Shown piece by piece: positions 26,702 through 34,717 of a stretch of DNA of 64,000 nucleotides. Source of the DNA: Sinorhizobium sp. A49. GTDB lineage: Bacteria; Pseudomonadota; Alphaproteobacteria; Rhizobiales; Rhizobiaceae. Below the pieces are notes generated by a model. The model had not been told where the DNA came from. It was given only the letters and a program-made list of their open reading frames with translations, and did no database searches. The stretch is from contig NZ_MUNW01000051.1 in assembly GCF_002002725.1 (NCBI RefSeq), positions 1 through 64,000 of the forward strand, read 5' to 3'. Numbering within the stretch: the stretch's first letter is position 1; each line of letters starts with the position of its first letter. Position numbers and translations under genes: made by a program.

Positions 26702-27751
26702 TCAGGCAACGCTCCGCTCGGCAACGGCAGCTACAACCGGCTGCTTGAACAGACCGTAGAGATCGCGCGGATGCTCGGGCTGCGTCGTCAGGTCAAGCTC
26801 GGTGTAGAAGGCCGTGCCCTGGATCCTGTCACGAAGGAAGCGCAGCGCCGAAAAGTCTTCGGTGGCAAAGCCGACGGAATCGAAGATGGTGATCTGCGAG
26901 CCCGACCGGCGGCCCTCCGCCTCGCCTGCGATAACGCGCCAAAGCTCGATCACCGGGAAATCCGGCGCCATCTGCTGGATCTCGCCTTCGATGCGCGTCT
27001 GCTCCGGATATTCGACGAAGACATCGGCGCGACGCAGGATATCGCCCTGCAGTTCGGTCTTGCCGGGGCAGTCGCCCCCAACGGCGTTGATGTGCACGCC
27101 GGCGCCGACCATGTTGTCGGAGAGGATCGTCGCGTTCCGCTTGTCGGCCGTCACCGTCGTGATGATGTCGGCGCCAGCAACGGCCTCTTCTGCGGTCTTG
27201 GCGACAACGATATCGAAATCCATGTCGGCGAGGTTCTTCAGGAACTTGTCCGCCGCTTCGCTGTCGATATCGAACACCTGCAGGCGCTTGATCCCGAGCA
27301 GGGCCCGGAAGGCGAGCGCCTGAAATTCCGACTGCGCGCCAAGGCCAATAATTGCCATCGAGCGGGCATCGGGGCGAGCGAGATACTTTGCCGCCAGCGC
27401 CGAGGTGGCGGCTGTACGCAGGCCGGTCATGATCGTCATCTCGGAGACGAGGCAGGGATAGCCCGTGCTGACATCGGAGAGAACGCCAAACGCGGTCACA
27501 GTCTGCAAGCCGACATTCGGATTCTTCGGGTGGCCGTTGACGTATTTGAAGCCGTAATGCTCACCATCGGAGGTCGGCATCAGTTCGATGACACCCGTCT
27601 TCGAATGGCTCGCCAGCCGCGGGGTTTTCTCAAAAGCGTTCCACCTGCGGAAATCGTCTTCGATATATTCCGCAAGACCCAACAGGAACGTTTCAATGCC
27701 GATCGATTTGACCAGCTCGATTACGTTGCCCACACCGACATACTGAACCAC
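26702..27751 (-). CDS. ocd: Ornithine cyclodeaminase
   Basis: A 349-residue member of the ornithine cyclodeaminase/mu-crystallin family that converts ornithine to proline and ammonia using NAD. The NAD motif is IIGLGAQSEFQALAF; substrate and cofactor segments include FGFKYVNGHPKNP, EMTIMTGLRTAATSALAAKYLA and VHINAVGGDCPGKTEL. The alignment with rhizobial/agrobacterial cyclodeaminases begins at VQYVGVGNVIELV. I chose GTG 27751 because GGAG stands eight bases before it; a TTG at 27829 in the same frame would add 26 non-family residues and lies inside the Lrp operator. First gene of the leftward operon with CtlX, DDAH, the importer and M20; regulated by the divergent Lrp protein. Confidence 0.9.
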   Translation of the reverse strand: MVQYVGVGNVIELVKSIGIETFLLGLAEYIEDDFRRWNAFEKTPRLASHSKTGVIELMPTSDGEHYGFKYVNGHPKNPNVGLQTVTAFGVLSDVSTGYPCLVSEMTIMTGLRTAATSALAAKYLARPDARSMAIIGLGAQSEFQALAFRALLGIKRLQVFDIDSEAADKFLKNLADMDFDIVVAKTAEEAVAGADIITTVTADKRNATILSDNMVGAGVHINAVGGDCPGKTELQGDILRRADVFVEYPEQTRIEGEIQQMAPDFPVIELWRVIAGEAEGRRSGSQITIFDSVGFATEDFSALRFLRDRIQGTAFYTELDLTTQPEHPRDLYGLFKQPVVAAVAERSVA

Positions 27752-27821
27752 GATTTCATCTCCATCGGGAAATTTGATGGGGTCAGCGTAGGCACGCAAG
27801 AAGCGAGTTGAAATTTTAAAC

Positions 27822-27851
27822 TTGCGCAAAATCTTGCAAAAGATTGCGCAA
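27822..27851. promoter_or_regulatory. Three-element phased palindromic operator for the Lrp/AsnC regulator
   Basis: TTGCGCAA (27822-27829), TTGCAA (27834-27839) and TTGCGCAA (27844-27851) are each palindromic and their centres are exactly 11 bases apart, one helical turn. They lie in the divergent region between the cyclodeaminase and the Lrp gene. Lrp/AsnC proteins bind as dimers of dimers to phased sites, so this is a good candidate; direct evidence is lacking. Confidence 0.75.
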
Positions 27852-27861
27852 ATTGTATAAT
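27834..27861 (+). promoter_or_regulatory. Sigma-70-type promoter of the Lrp gene
   Basis: A perfect TATAAT (27856-27861) stands 16 bases after TTGCAA (27834-27839), which is also the central operator element. The start site would fall near 27868, leaving a leader of about 10 bases before ATG 27879. Binding at the operator would block RNA polymerase, fitting autorepression. Confidence 0.6.
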
Positions 27862-27878
27862 TCCTCTATTAGATTTTC

Positions 27879-28304
27879 ATGCATATCTTCGATGACCTCG
27901 ATCACCAGCTTATCTCGCTTCTGCGAGAAGACGGGCGCGCGCCCTACTCCAAGGTCGCCTCGGTTCTCGGCATATCGCGTGCAACCGTACAGACGCGCAT
28001 CGACCGGTTGCTGGAAACCGGGGCGGTGCTGGGCTTCACATTGCGCGTCCGGCAGGACTACGACCAGCGCGCCATTCGGGCAATCATGATGATCGAGGTC
28101 AGCGGGCGCACGACCACAAAGGTGATCAAATTCCTTCGCGGCCTGCCCGAACTTTATGCTCTCCACACCACCAACGGCGCCTGGGACATGGTGGCCGAGA
28201 TCCGCGCCAACAGCCTCAGCGACTTCGACCGCATCCTGCGCGAGGTCCGCGACGTCGAGGGCGTGCTCAACAGCGAGACGAGCATTCTTCTCAGCACCAT
28301 CTGA
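27879..28304 (+). CDS. Lrp/AsnC family transcriptional regulator
   Basis: A 141-residue regulator. Residues 4-60 form the winged helix domain (LDHQLISLLREDGRAPYSKVASVLGISRATVQTRIDRLLETGAVLGF), and 65-140 the RAM/ligand-binding domain (AIRAIMMIEVSGRTTTKVIKFLRGLPELYALHTTNGAWDMVAEIRANSLSDFDRIL). It is divergent from the ornithine cyclodeaminase operon, sharing the operator at 27822-27851, so it most likely senses an amino acid of that pathway (arginine, ornithine or proline) and controls both sides. No strong ribosome site is visible because the leader is short. Confidence 0.92.
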   Translation: MHIFDDLDHQLISLLREDGRAPYSKVASVLGISRATVQTRIDRLLETGAVLGFTLRVRQDYDQRAIRAIMMIEVSGRTTTKVIKFLRGLPELYALHTTNGAWDMVAEIRANSLSDFDRILREVRDVEGVLNSETSILLSTI

Positions 28305-28338
28305 AAGGGCGTACTCCCGCGCCACCACAAATACAGGC

Positions 28339-28866
28339 ATGACCGTGAGCCACATTCCCCAGATCGATTACGACACCGCTTCCGACGCTATCCGCGCCGC
28401 GCACGACGAAGAGGTCCAAGTCCGTGGCCGCATGACCAATATGAAGCGTACCCTCTTGCATTCGCCGACGGCGCACCGGATCTATGCCGAGTGGTTCACG
28501 CTCCGGGAGGAGTTGCGGCCTGTTCTCGACGACCGGGCGATCTGGCTGCTGTCGCATGCGATCTCCGAGGCGATGAAATCGCCGATCGCAATGGGCTTTT
28601 TCCGCCGCGCCTTCGCCAATTCCGGCGTCGACTTCCATTCGCTCGTACCGACCGCTGACGAACAGCGGTTGATCGATTTCGGCCGGGCGATCGTCGCCAA
28701 TTCGAATGCAGTGCCGGCAGAGACCTGGGATGGGTTGAAAGCACGCTATGACAACACGGCGCTCGTCAACCTCGTGGCATTTGCGGGGATCATGGTCGCA
28801 ACCGCGCTGTTCAACAACGTGGTCGAAGTCGAACTCGATAGGGAATTGGCGCCGTTCATGGATTGA
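28339..28866 (+). CDS. Carboxymuconolactone decarboxylase (AhpD-fold) family protein, no CxxC
   Basis: A 175-residue, mainly helical protein (MTVSHIPQIDYDTASDAIRAAHDEEVQVRGRMTNMKRTLL start). The helix-rich core DDRAIWLLSHAISEAMKSPIAMGFFRRAFANSGVD and the following WDGLKARYDNTALVNLVAFAGIMVATALFNNVVEVELD fit the AhpD/CMD fold. It has no Cys at all in the core, so it lacks the CxxC of AhpD peroxidases. Function is unknown. It is 34 bases after the Lrp gene, on the same strand, with a weak AGGC ribosome site, and may be cotranscribed with it. Confidence 0.7.
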   Translation: MTVSHIPQIDYDTASDAIRAAHDEEVQVRGRMTNMKRTLLHSPTAHRIYAEWFTLREELRPVLDDRAIWLLSHAISEAMKSPIAMGFFRRAFANSGVDFHSLVPTADEQRLIDFGRAIVANSNAVPAETWDGLKARYDNTALVNLVAFAGIMVATALFNNVVEVELDRELAPFMD

Positions 28867-28873
28867 GCGGGCC

Positions 28874-28896
28874 GTGGCCCGAGAGGGTCGGGCCAC
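28874..28896. terminator. Hairpin between convergent genes
   Basis: GTGGCCCGA (28874-28882) pairs perfectly with TCGGGCCAC (28888-28896), 5-base loop, flanked by TTGAG and CTCAA that could extend the stem. It lies between the stops of the AhpD-fold gene (plus) and OsmC (minus). No clear U-tract. Confidence 0.55.
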
Positions 28897-28910
28897 TCAA
28901 ACAAAGAGGG

Positions 28911-29339
28911 TCAATCTGCGTATCGGGTCACAAATTCCGGGTTGCCGCGCAAGGTGTTGCTGACGGTGCAGATTTCGTTCTCGGCAGCCTCGGCAATGGC
29001 ATGCCGGGTCACTTCGTCAAAATCGCCCTTGATATCGAAGACGATCTCGAATTTCCCGATGCGTGACGGTTCGTCATGGGCCTTCTCGCCCGTCACCCTG
29101 GCGCTGACTTCGGTCAGCCGGTCGAGGACACCAAAACGGCTGGCGGCAATGCGGGCACTCAAGACCAGGCAACTGGCGAGGGAAGCATAAAGCAGGTCGA
29201 GCGGTCCGTAGCCCGGCTGCGATGGCCCGGTGACAATATCGAGTTCACCGCCAGTGACCGACGTCACGTGCGGAAAACCGGTTTTGCCTACCACTGCCGT
29301 AGCGCCTGTTTCTCGCGTCCTTACCTTCACGTCTGCCAT
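28911..29339 (-). CDS. OsmC/Ohr family peroxiredoxin
   Basis: A 142-residue OsmC-like thiol peroxidase. The two active Cys residues are in LYASLASCLVLSARIAA and AAENEICTVSNTLRGN, the expected pair for OsmC/Ohr proteins that reduce organic hydroperoxides. The N-terminus from MADVKVRTRETGATAVVG was chosen; GGAG lies upstream, and a longer frame adds nothing family-like. Single-gene unit on the minus strand, between the AhpD-fold gene and a peptide-type ABC operon. Confidence 0.9.
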   Translation of the reverse strand: MADVKVRTRETGATAVVGKTGFPHVTSVTGGELDIVTGPSQPGYGPLDLLYASLASCLVLSARIAASRFGVLDRLTEVSARVTGEKAHDEPSRIGKFEIVFDIKGDFDEVTRHAIAEAAENEICTVSNTLRGNPEFVTRYAD

Positions 29340-29409
29340 TTTATCCGCTTTCTCCAATGTTCGCGTACGGGGCTCATCTGGTGTGCACAAGTCCCGATCC
29401 CGCCGTCAT

Positions 29410-29435
29410 ACCGCGGGCCACAGGTGGCCCGCGGT
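29410..29435 (-). other. Hairpin after the peptide-binding protein
   Basis: CCGCGGGCCA (29411-29420) pairs perfectly with TGGCCCGCGG (29425-29434), plus A-T at the base, loop CAGG. It lies 47 bases after the stop of the binding protein at 29483 and upstream of OsmC. No U-tract follows; it may end transcription with Rho or protect the message. Confidence 0.6.
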
Positions 29436-29482
29436 GCTGATATGTCCGCGCTCAGTCGCTGGCGCAAGTGAGCGCGCCGGAA

Positions 29483-31075
29483 TCAGTTCTTCTTCACGAG
29501 GCGGTAGAAGACAAAGTCGGAAGTGGCGCCGTTAACGTAGCCTTCGACCTTGTCCTTCATCGCAACCTGGGTTGCGGCCTGGAACATGATCACGATCGGC
29601 GACTTCTCCTGCACCTTGCGCTGCAGATCGACATAGAGGGCCGAGCGCTTGGCCGGATCGGCTTCCTTCAAGGCAGCCTTCGTCTCTTCATTGAGTTCGG
29701 CCGGAACCGCCCAGCCGTTACGCCAGGTGGTCGTCGACTGATACTTGTCGTCCGCATTGTCTTCGTTATAGGCGAAAGCCTTGGCGTTCGAATGCGGGTC
29801 CATGAAATCCGGGCCCCAATAGAGCAGCATGGCTTCATGGGTGCGGGCGCGGTACTTGGTGATGACCTGACTGCCAGTGCCCGGGATGATGTCGAAGGTG
29901 ATGCCGGCTTCGGCGAACGAAGCCTGCAGCGATTGGGCCATATCGGTGAACGGCGTCGAGTTGATGACGTCGAGCGTCACCTTGATCGGCGTCTGGATAC
30001 CGGCGTCAGCAAGGATCTTCTTCGCCTTTTCGACGTCGTAGGTGTAGGGCGTCTCGTCGAGCGAGCCCGGGAAGCCCTTCGGCCAGAAGGCCTGGTGAAC
30101 GTCCATCTGACCCTTCAGGAAGCTGTCGGTCATACCCTTGTAGTTGACGAGGTAGCGGGCTGCTTCCCAGACGGCTGGCGGCTGCAGGGATGCGGCCTTC
30201 TGGTTGAACGACAGGAAGTGAACGGCCGCCTGCGGATAGGATTCGACCTTCATGCCGCCCTTGGCGGCAACGCTTGCCATCTGATCCGGCGTCAGGTTCT
30301 TCGCCATGTCGACGTCGCCGGTTTCAAGCATCAGCTGCTGCGTGGCCGCTTCCGCGACGTGGCGGATAATCACGCCCTTGATTGCCGGAGCGCCGCCGAA
30401 ATAGTTCGGGTTGCTCTGCATGTTCAGAAGCTCGCCGGCGCGGAAAGCCTTCAGCACGAACGGGCCGGAACCGGCCGAGTTCGCCTTCAGCCAGGCATTG
30501 CCGTAGTCGCCATCGGCTTCGTTCGCCTTGACGGCTTCCGCATCGACCACCGAGGCCGGACGGGCGGCAAGCACGTTGAGCACGAAGGCCGACGAGAAGT
30601 CGCCTTCATACTTGATCGTGACCTTGTTGCCGTCGGCGGTCACCATCTTGTCGATGTTTTCAGGGGTCCAGCCGAGCTGCGTCAGGATGAAGGCCGGCGC
30701 CTTGTTGAGCACGACGACGCGCTTGAACGAATAGACGACATCTTCGCCGCGCAGCGGGTTACCGGAAGAGAAGGTGACGCCCTCTCGAAGGGTGAAGGTG
30801 ATCGTCTTTGCCGCATCGTCGGCGGTCCATTCGCTGGCAAGACCAGGAGAAAGCTTCAGAACGTCAGGCGCATCATACTGCACCAGGCGGTCGTAGGTCT
30901 GCGTCACATATTCGCCGGACGAAAACTCATAGGCTTCCGCCGGATCGATGCTGACGATGTCGTCGATGTTCTGGGCAACCACCAGCACTTCGGCGGGTGT
31001 CTCCGCCAAAGCTGCCGGCGATACGCTCAGCATAAGGGACGCCGCGAAAACCGCGACCTTGAACATTCTCATCAT
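29483..31075 (-). CDS. Peptide-type ABC transporter substrate-binding protein (family 5)
   Basis: A 530-residue periplasmic protein with signal peptide MMRMFKVAVFAASLMLSVSPAALA. The family 5 pattern is clear: VLVVAQNIDDIVSIDPAEAYEFSSGEYVTQTYDRLVQYD, KTITFTLREGVTFSSGNPLRGEDVVYSFKRV and the C-terminal RSALYVDLQRKVQEKSPIVIMFQAATQVAMKDKVEGYVNG. It is transcribed leftward with the XRE-cupin regulator (7-base gap), while the permeases and ATPases run rightward from 31890, so the transporter is split around its regulator. Ligand is unknown; family 5 also binds sugars, nickel and opines. Confidence 0.92.
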   Translation of the reverse strand: MMRMFKVAVFAASLMLSVSPAALAETPAEVLVVAQNIDDIVSIDPAEAYEFSSGEYVTQTYDRLVQYDAPDVLKLSPGLASEWTADDAAKTITFTLREGVTFSSGNPLRGEDVVYSFKRVVVLNKAPAFILTQLGWTPENIDKMVTADGNKVTIKYEGDFSSAFVLNVLAARPASVVDAEAVKANEADGDYGNAWLKANSAGSGPFVLKAFRAGELLNMQSNPNYFGGAPAIKGVIIRHVAEAATQQLMLETGDVDMAKNLTPDQMASVAAKGGMKVESYPQAAVHFLSFNQKAASLQPPAVWEAARYLVNYKGMTDSFLKGQMDVHQAFWPKGFPGSLDETPYTYDVEKAKKILADAGIQTPIKVTLDVINSTPFTDMAQSLQASFAEAGITFDIIPGTGSQVITKYRARTHEAMLLYWGPDFMDPHSNAKAFAYNEDNADDKYQSTTTWRNGWAVPAELNEETKAALKEADPAKRSALYVDLQRKVQEKSPIVIMFQAATQVAMKDKVEGYVNGATSDFVFYRLVKKN

Positions 31076-31082
31076 TGCTCTC

Positions 31083-31769
31083 CTATTTTCGATGAGGTTT
31101 GGTTTTTGTTGTCGTCGCCGGCTTGGGGACTGCCTGAGGCATGCCGGTCTCGTTGGGCAAGGATGTGCGGGATCGGAACAGCGGCAGCGTGCCGGTCCAG
31201 ATCAGCCGAACGGGTCTATCCGTCTTGTTCCACCAGTAGTGTGGCTGGATGCCCCGAAAGTGCAGGCCGTCGCCGGGGGTAAGCGTGGTCTCGTCATCAT
31301 CGAGACCGAACAGGATTTCACCCGCGAGCACGTATACCAGCTCCTCGCCCTCATGGCTGAACACTTCCGAGCGGTGCCCGGCGGGGATGGTGATGACGAA
31401 GCTGGACAGCTGGTTTCCGGCAAAATCCGCGCCGATCCGTTCATAGGAAACCGGCGAGCCGCCGACGGAAAAGACCATGCGCTCGCTGGCACGCGACAGA
31501 CCGGTATCGATCGCCGGCGCCAGGATGAAGTGATTGAGCTCGGCGTTCAGCCCCTGGGCGATCTGCGCAAGCGTGCCGAGCGAGGGCATGGCGAGGTCGC
31601 GCTCGATCTGACTGAGATAGCCGACGGAGACGCCGGCCGCATCGCTGAGCGCCTGCAGCGTCATATGCATCTGCCGTCGCCGCGCACGCACCAGCGCACC
31701 GATCCGCGGCTGACCCGCAGTCGCGGCTCTGCCGGATGCGGTCTCTGCATCCTCAGATGGCACGGTCAC
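31083..31769 (-). CDS. XRE family regulator with C-terminal cupin domain
   Basis: A 228-residue regulator. An HTH_3 domain (about residues 24-80, IGALVRARRRQMHMTLQALSDAAGVSVGYLSQIERDLAMPSLGTLAQIA) is followed by a cupin (about 125-195, GHRSEVFSHEGEELVYVLAGEILFGLDDDETTLTPGDGLHFRG). The cupin His/Glu ligands (SHEGEELVY) are present. I chose GTG 31769, which has GGGGAGGAG eight bases upstream; a longer frame to 31811 lies on the promoter. It is upstream of the binding protein in the same unit and divergent from the permease genes, so it probably controls both. The C-terminal tail is Lys/Arg rich. Confidence 0.88.
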   Translation of the reverse strand: MTVPSEDAETASGRAATAGQPRIGALVRARRRQMHMTLQALSDAAGVSVGYLSQIERDLAMPSLGTLAQIAQGLNAELNHFILAPAIDTGLSRASERMVFSVGGSPVSYERIGADFAGNQLSSFVITIPAGHRSEVFSHEGEELVYVLAGEILFGLDDDETTLTPGDGLHFRGIQPHYWWNKTDRPVRLIWTGTLPLFRSRTSLPNETGMPQAVPKPATTTKTKPHRK

Positions 31770-31889
31770 GATGGATTCTCCTCCCCAGTAAAATTTTTTT
31801 GATTTAAGCAAACTTATTTATATACTCCAAGCGAATTCTTGCGCTATCGACAGCCGCGACCGCAAGCGAACGAGGGATGGAATCGCCAC
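31770..31889. promoter_or_regulatory. AT-rich divergent promoter region of the peptide-type transporter
   Basis: The region is markedly AT-rich (31795-31835) against its GC-rich surroundings. TAAG-CAAA-CTTA (31805-31816) is a short inverted repeat that could be the XRE-cupin operator. This is a weak call. Confidence 0.3.
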
Positions 31890-32966
31890 GTGGCAGACAA
31901 CAATACGACTACAGCGCCCGCGCCGACGCGCCGCGCGGGGCTACAAAGCCCGGGCAGACGGCGCCTTTTTTCGCTGCTGGGCTTTCTCGTCACGCTTGGC
32001 GTGACCTTTATCGGCCTGCTCGCAATCACCTTCTTCATCGGCCGCATCGTGCCGATCGATCCGGTGCTCGCCGTCGTCGGCGACCGCGCACCCGTCGCCG
32101 TCTATGAGCGTGTGCGCGAGGAGATGGGACTTGATCGGCCGCTGGCCGCCCAGTTCGTCAGCTATGTCGGCGACGTGGTGACGGGCAACTTCGGCACGGC
32201 GGTTTCCACAGGCAAACCCGTGATCGAGGACCTTGCCCGGGTCTTCCCGGCAACCCTGGAGATGGCAACGCTCGGCATCATTCTCGGCGTTCTGATCGGC
32301 GTGCCGCTCGGCGTTATCGCCGCAAGCCGCCGTGGTTCCTGGCTCGACCAGGGCATCCGCGTCGTCGGCCTGCTCGGTTATTCAGTACCGGCCTTCTGGC
32401 TCGGCCTCGTCGGGCTCGCCGTCTTCTACGCGAAGCTGAAATGGGTCGGCGGCCCCGGCCGGGTCGACATCTTCTATGACGGCGTCGTCACTCCGATCAC
32501 CGGCCTCATCCTCGTCGACAGCATCATTGCCGGCGACTGGGAGATCTTCCGCAACGCGGTCTGGCACCTCATTCTGCCGGCCTCCTGCCTCGGCTTCTTC
32601 TCGCTCGCCTATATCGCCCGCATGACGCGGTCCTTCATGCTCGACCAGTTGAGCCAGGAGTATGTGACCACGGCTCGGGTCAAGGGCGTGCCGGAACGGC
32701 TCGTCATCTGGCGCCATGCCTTCCGCCCGATCCGCGTGCCGCTGATCACCGTCATCGGCCTTTCCTATGCCGGCCTGCTCGAAGGCTCCGTGATGATCGA
32801 GACGATCTTTTCGTGGCCCGGCATCGGCAACTATCTGACCGTCGCCCTGCTCAACGCCGACATGGCGGCCGTTCTCGGCTCGACCCTGGTGATCGGCGCG
32901 GTCTTCATCGGCATCAACAAGATATCGGACGTGCTCTATCGCGTGCTCGATCCGCGTGCGCGCTAG
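31890..32966 (+). CDS. Peptide-type ABC transporter permease (DppB type)
   Basis: A 358-residue permease. GTG 31890 is preceded by GAGGGATGG; a TTG further upstream at 31839 is unlikely. An N-terminal 20-residue polar stretch precedes the first helix (FSLLGFLVTLGVTFIGLLAITFFIGRIVPIDPVLAVVG), and the DppB loop reads TARVKGVPERLVIWRHAFRPIRVPLITVIGLSYAGLLEGSVMIETIFSWPG. It carries an extra YDGVVTPITGLILVDSIIAGDWEIFRNAVWH region typical of the long DppB variants. First gene of the rightward operon. Confidence 0.92.
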   Translation: MADNNTTTAPAPTRRAGLQSPGRRRLFSLLGFLVTLGVTFIGLLAITFFIGRIVPIDPVLAVVGDRAPVAVYERVREEMGLDRPLAAQFVSYVGDVVTGNFGTAVSTGKPVIEDLARVFPATLEMATLGIILGVLIGVPLGVIAASRRGSWLDQGIRVVGLLGYSVPAFWLGLVGLAVFYAKLKWVGGPGRVDIFYDGVVTPITGLILVDSIIAGDWEIFRNAVWHLILPASCLGFFSLAYIARMTRSFMLDQLSQEYVTTARVKGVPERLVIWRHAFRPIRVPLITVIGLSYAGLLEGSVMIETIFSWPGIGNYLTVALLNADMAAVLGSTLVIGAVFIGINKISDVLYRVLDPRAR

Positions 32967-32978
32967 GGAGAAGCGGAC

Positions 32979-33884
32979 ATGACAACACTTCGCGACTGGC
33001 TGATCGACGACAGCCCCGCCTCGCCGATGCAAGCGCGCCTCGGCCGGTTCTACCGCATCTTCGGCGCGCTGATGCACAATCCTCTCGCCGTGGTCGGTGC
33101 GATCATCATTCTGGTGCTCGTCTTGACCGCGCTGTTTGCGCCCTGGATTGCAACGCATGATCCGCTGCGTCAGGCACTCGGCGAACGGCTGCTGCCGCCA
33201 AGCGCCGCGCATTGGATGGGAACCGACGAACTCGGCCGCGATATCTGGTCGCGCGTCGTCTACGGCGCACGCATCACGCTGGCGATCGTCACCCTCGTTG
33301 CCGTGCTCGCCGCACCCGCCGGCCTGGTGATCGGCGTTGCCGCCGGCTATTTCGGTGGGTGGGTCGACCGCATCCTCATGGGCATCACCGACATTTTCCT
33401 GTCGCTGCCCAAGCTGATCCTGGCACTTGCCTTTGTCGCGGCACTCGGCCCCGGCATCGAAAACGCGATCATCGCCATCGCCATTACCTCCTGGCCGGGT
33501 TACGCCCGTGTCGCCCGTGCCGAAACGATGACCTTCAAGAACTCTGAGTTCATCTCGGCCGTGCGCCTGCTCGGTGCATCGAGCCTCCGGGTCAACCTCG
33601 GTCACGTTCTGCCGCTCTGCACCTCGTCGATGATCGTGCGTGTCACGCTCGATATGGCCGGCATCATCCTGACGGCCGCCGGTCTCGGCTTCATCGGGCT
33701 CGGCGCCCAGCCGCCGCTTCCCGAATGGGGCGCGATGATTTCGCGCGGCCGCTCCTTCATACTCGATCAATGGTGGGTGGCGACCATGCCGGGCTTTGCG
33801 ATCATTCTCGTCAGCCTCGGCTTCTGTTTCCTCGGTGACGGCCTGCGCGACGTGCTTGACCCGAAGAGCGGGGAGCAACGCTGA
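32979..33884 (+). CDS. Peptide-type ABC transporter permease (DppC type)
   Basis: A 301-residue permease. The conserved segments are HWMGTDELGRDIWSRVVYGARITL, DIFLSLPKLILALAFVAALGPGIENAIIAIAITSWPGYARVARAETMTFKNSEFISAVRLLGAS and the DppC loop. It follows DppB by 12 bases, and its stop overlaps the start of the first ATPase (TGATG). Together with DppB it forms the pore. Confidence 0.93.
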   Translation: MTTLRDWLIDDSPASPMQARLGRFYRIFGALMHNPLAVVGAIIILVLVLTALFAPWIATHDPLRQALGERLLPPSAAHWMGTDELGRDIWSRVVYGARITLAIVTLVAVLAAPAGLVIGVAAGYFGGWVDRILMGITDIFLSLPKLILALAFVAALGPGIENAIIAIAITSWPGYARVARAETMTFKNSEFISAVRLLGASSLRVNLGHVLPLCTSSMIVRVTLDMAGIILTAAGLGFIGLGAQPPLPEWGAMISRGRSFILDQWWVATMPGFAIILVSLGFCFLGDGLRDVLDPKSGEQR

Positions 33885-34717
33885 TGAACCCGCTTCTCGA
33901 AATCGAAAACCTGCGCGTCACCTTCCCGACGCCGCGCGGCGACCTTGAGGTCGTACGCGGCCTCTCCTTCACGCTCGGCCGCGAACGCCTTGGGATCGTC
34001 GGCGAAAGCGGCTCGGGCAAGTCGATGACCGGTCGCTCGATCCTGAAACTGGTGCGTGCACCGGGTCGGGTCACGGCAGACAAGCTGACCTTCGACGGCA
34101 TCGACCTGCTGACGCGCTCCGAACGGCAGATGCGCCCAATCCGTGGCGCCCGCATCTCGATGGTGATGCAGGATCCGAAGTTCTCGCTGAACCCGGTCAT
34201 GACGATCGGCGAACAAATCGCCGAGGCGCTGCTGACGCATCAGCGCCTGCCGCGTCGCGAAGTGAACAACCGCGTCCTGACCATGCTGGAATCGGTGCGC
34301 ATCGCCGATCCGGAACGCGTTGCCAAGCTCTACCCGCATGAAGTGTCCGGCGGCATGGGCCAGCGCGTGATGATCGCGATGATGCTGATCCCCGAGCCGG
34401 ATCTGCTTATTGCCGACGAGCCAACCTCCGCGCTCGACGTTTCGGTGCAGGCCCAGGTGCTCGACATCATCGATGAGCTGGTCAAGCGCAAGGGCATGGG
34501 GCTGATCTTCATCAGCCACGACCTCAACCTTGTCTCCAGCTACTGCGACCGCATCCTGGTGATGAACACCGGTGAAGTGGTGGAAGAGTGCAAGGCGGGT
34601 GAGTTGATGAACGCCAAGCATCCCTATACGCGCGGCCTCATCGCCTCCATCCCGCGTCTCGACGAAACCCGGACCGAGCTTCCCGTGCTCGACCGCAGCG
34701 CATGGGCCAAGAAATGA
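33884..34717 (+). CDS. Peptide-type ABC transporter ATP-binding protein (DppD type)
   Basis: A 277-residue ATPase. Walker [11 protein letters not shown] (about 45), signature EVSGGMGQRVMIAMML, Walker [19 protein letters not shown], switch ISHDLNLV. The C-terminal extension (HPYTRGLIASIPRLDETRTELPVLD) is shorter than in DppD, without the four-Cys Fe-S motif of that family's tail, so it resembles the shorter DppD/GsiA-like half. It overlaps its neighbours by one and four bases. Confidence 0.92.
   Translation: MNPLLEIENLRVTFPTPRGDLEVVRGLSFTLGRERLGIVGESGSGKSMTGRSILKLVRAPGRVTADKLTFDGIDLLTRSERQMRPIRGARISMVMQDPKFSLNPVMTIGEQIAEALLTHQRLPRREVNNRVLTMLESVRIADPERVAKLYPHEVSGGMGQRVMIAMMLIPEPDLLIADEPTSALDVSVQAQVLDIIDELVKRKGMGLIFISHDLNLVSSYCDRILVMNTGEVVEECKAGELMNAKHPYTRGLIASIPRLDETRTELPVLDRSAWAKK

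Noticed and set aside
29468-31282. 604-codon plus-strand frame antisense to the peptide-binding protein
   Set aside because: The minus strand has a signal peptide and family 5 motifs in full; the plus frame is a shadow.
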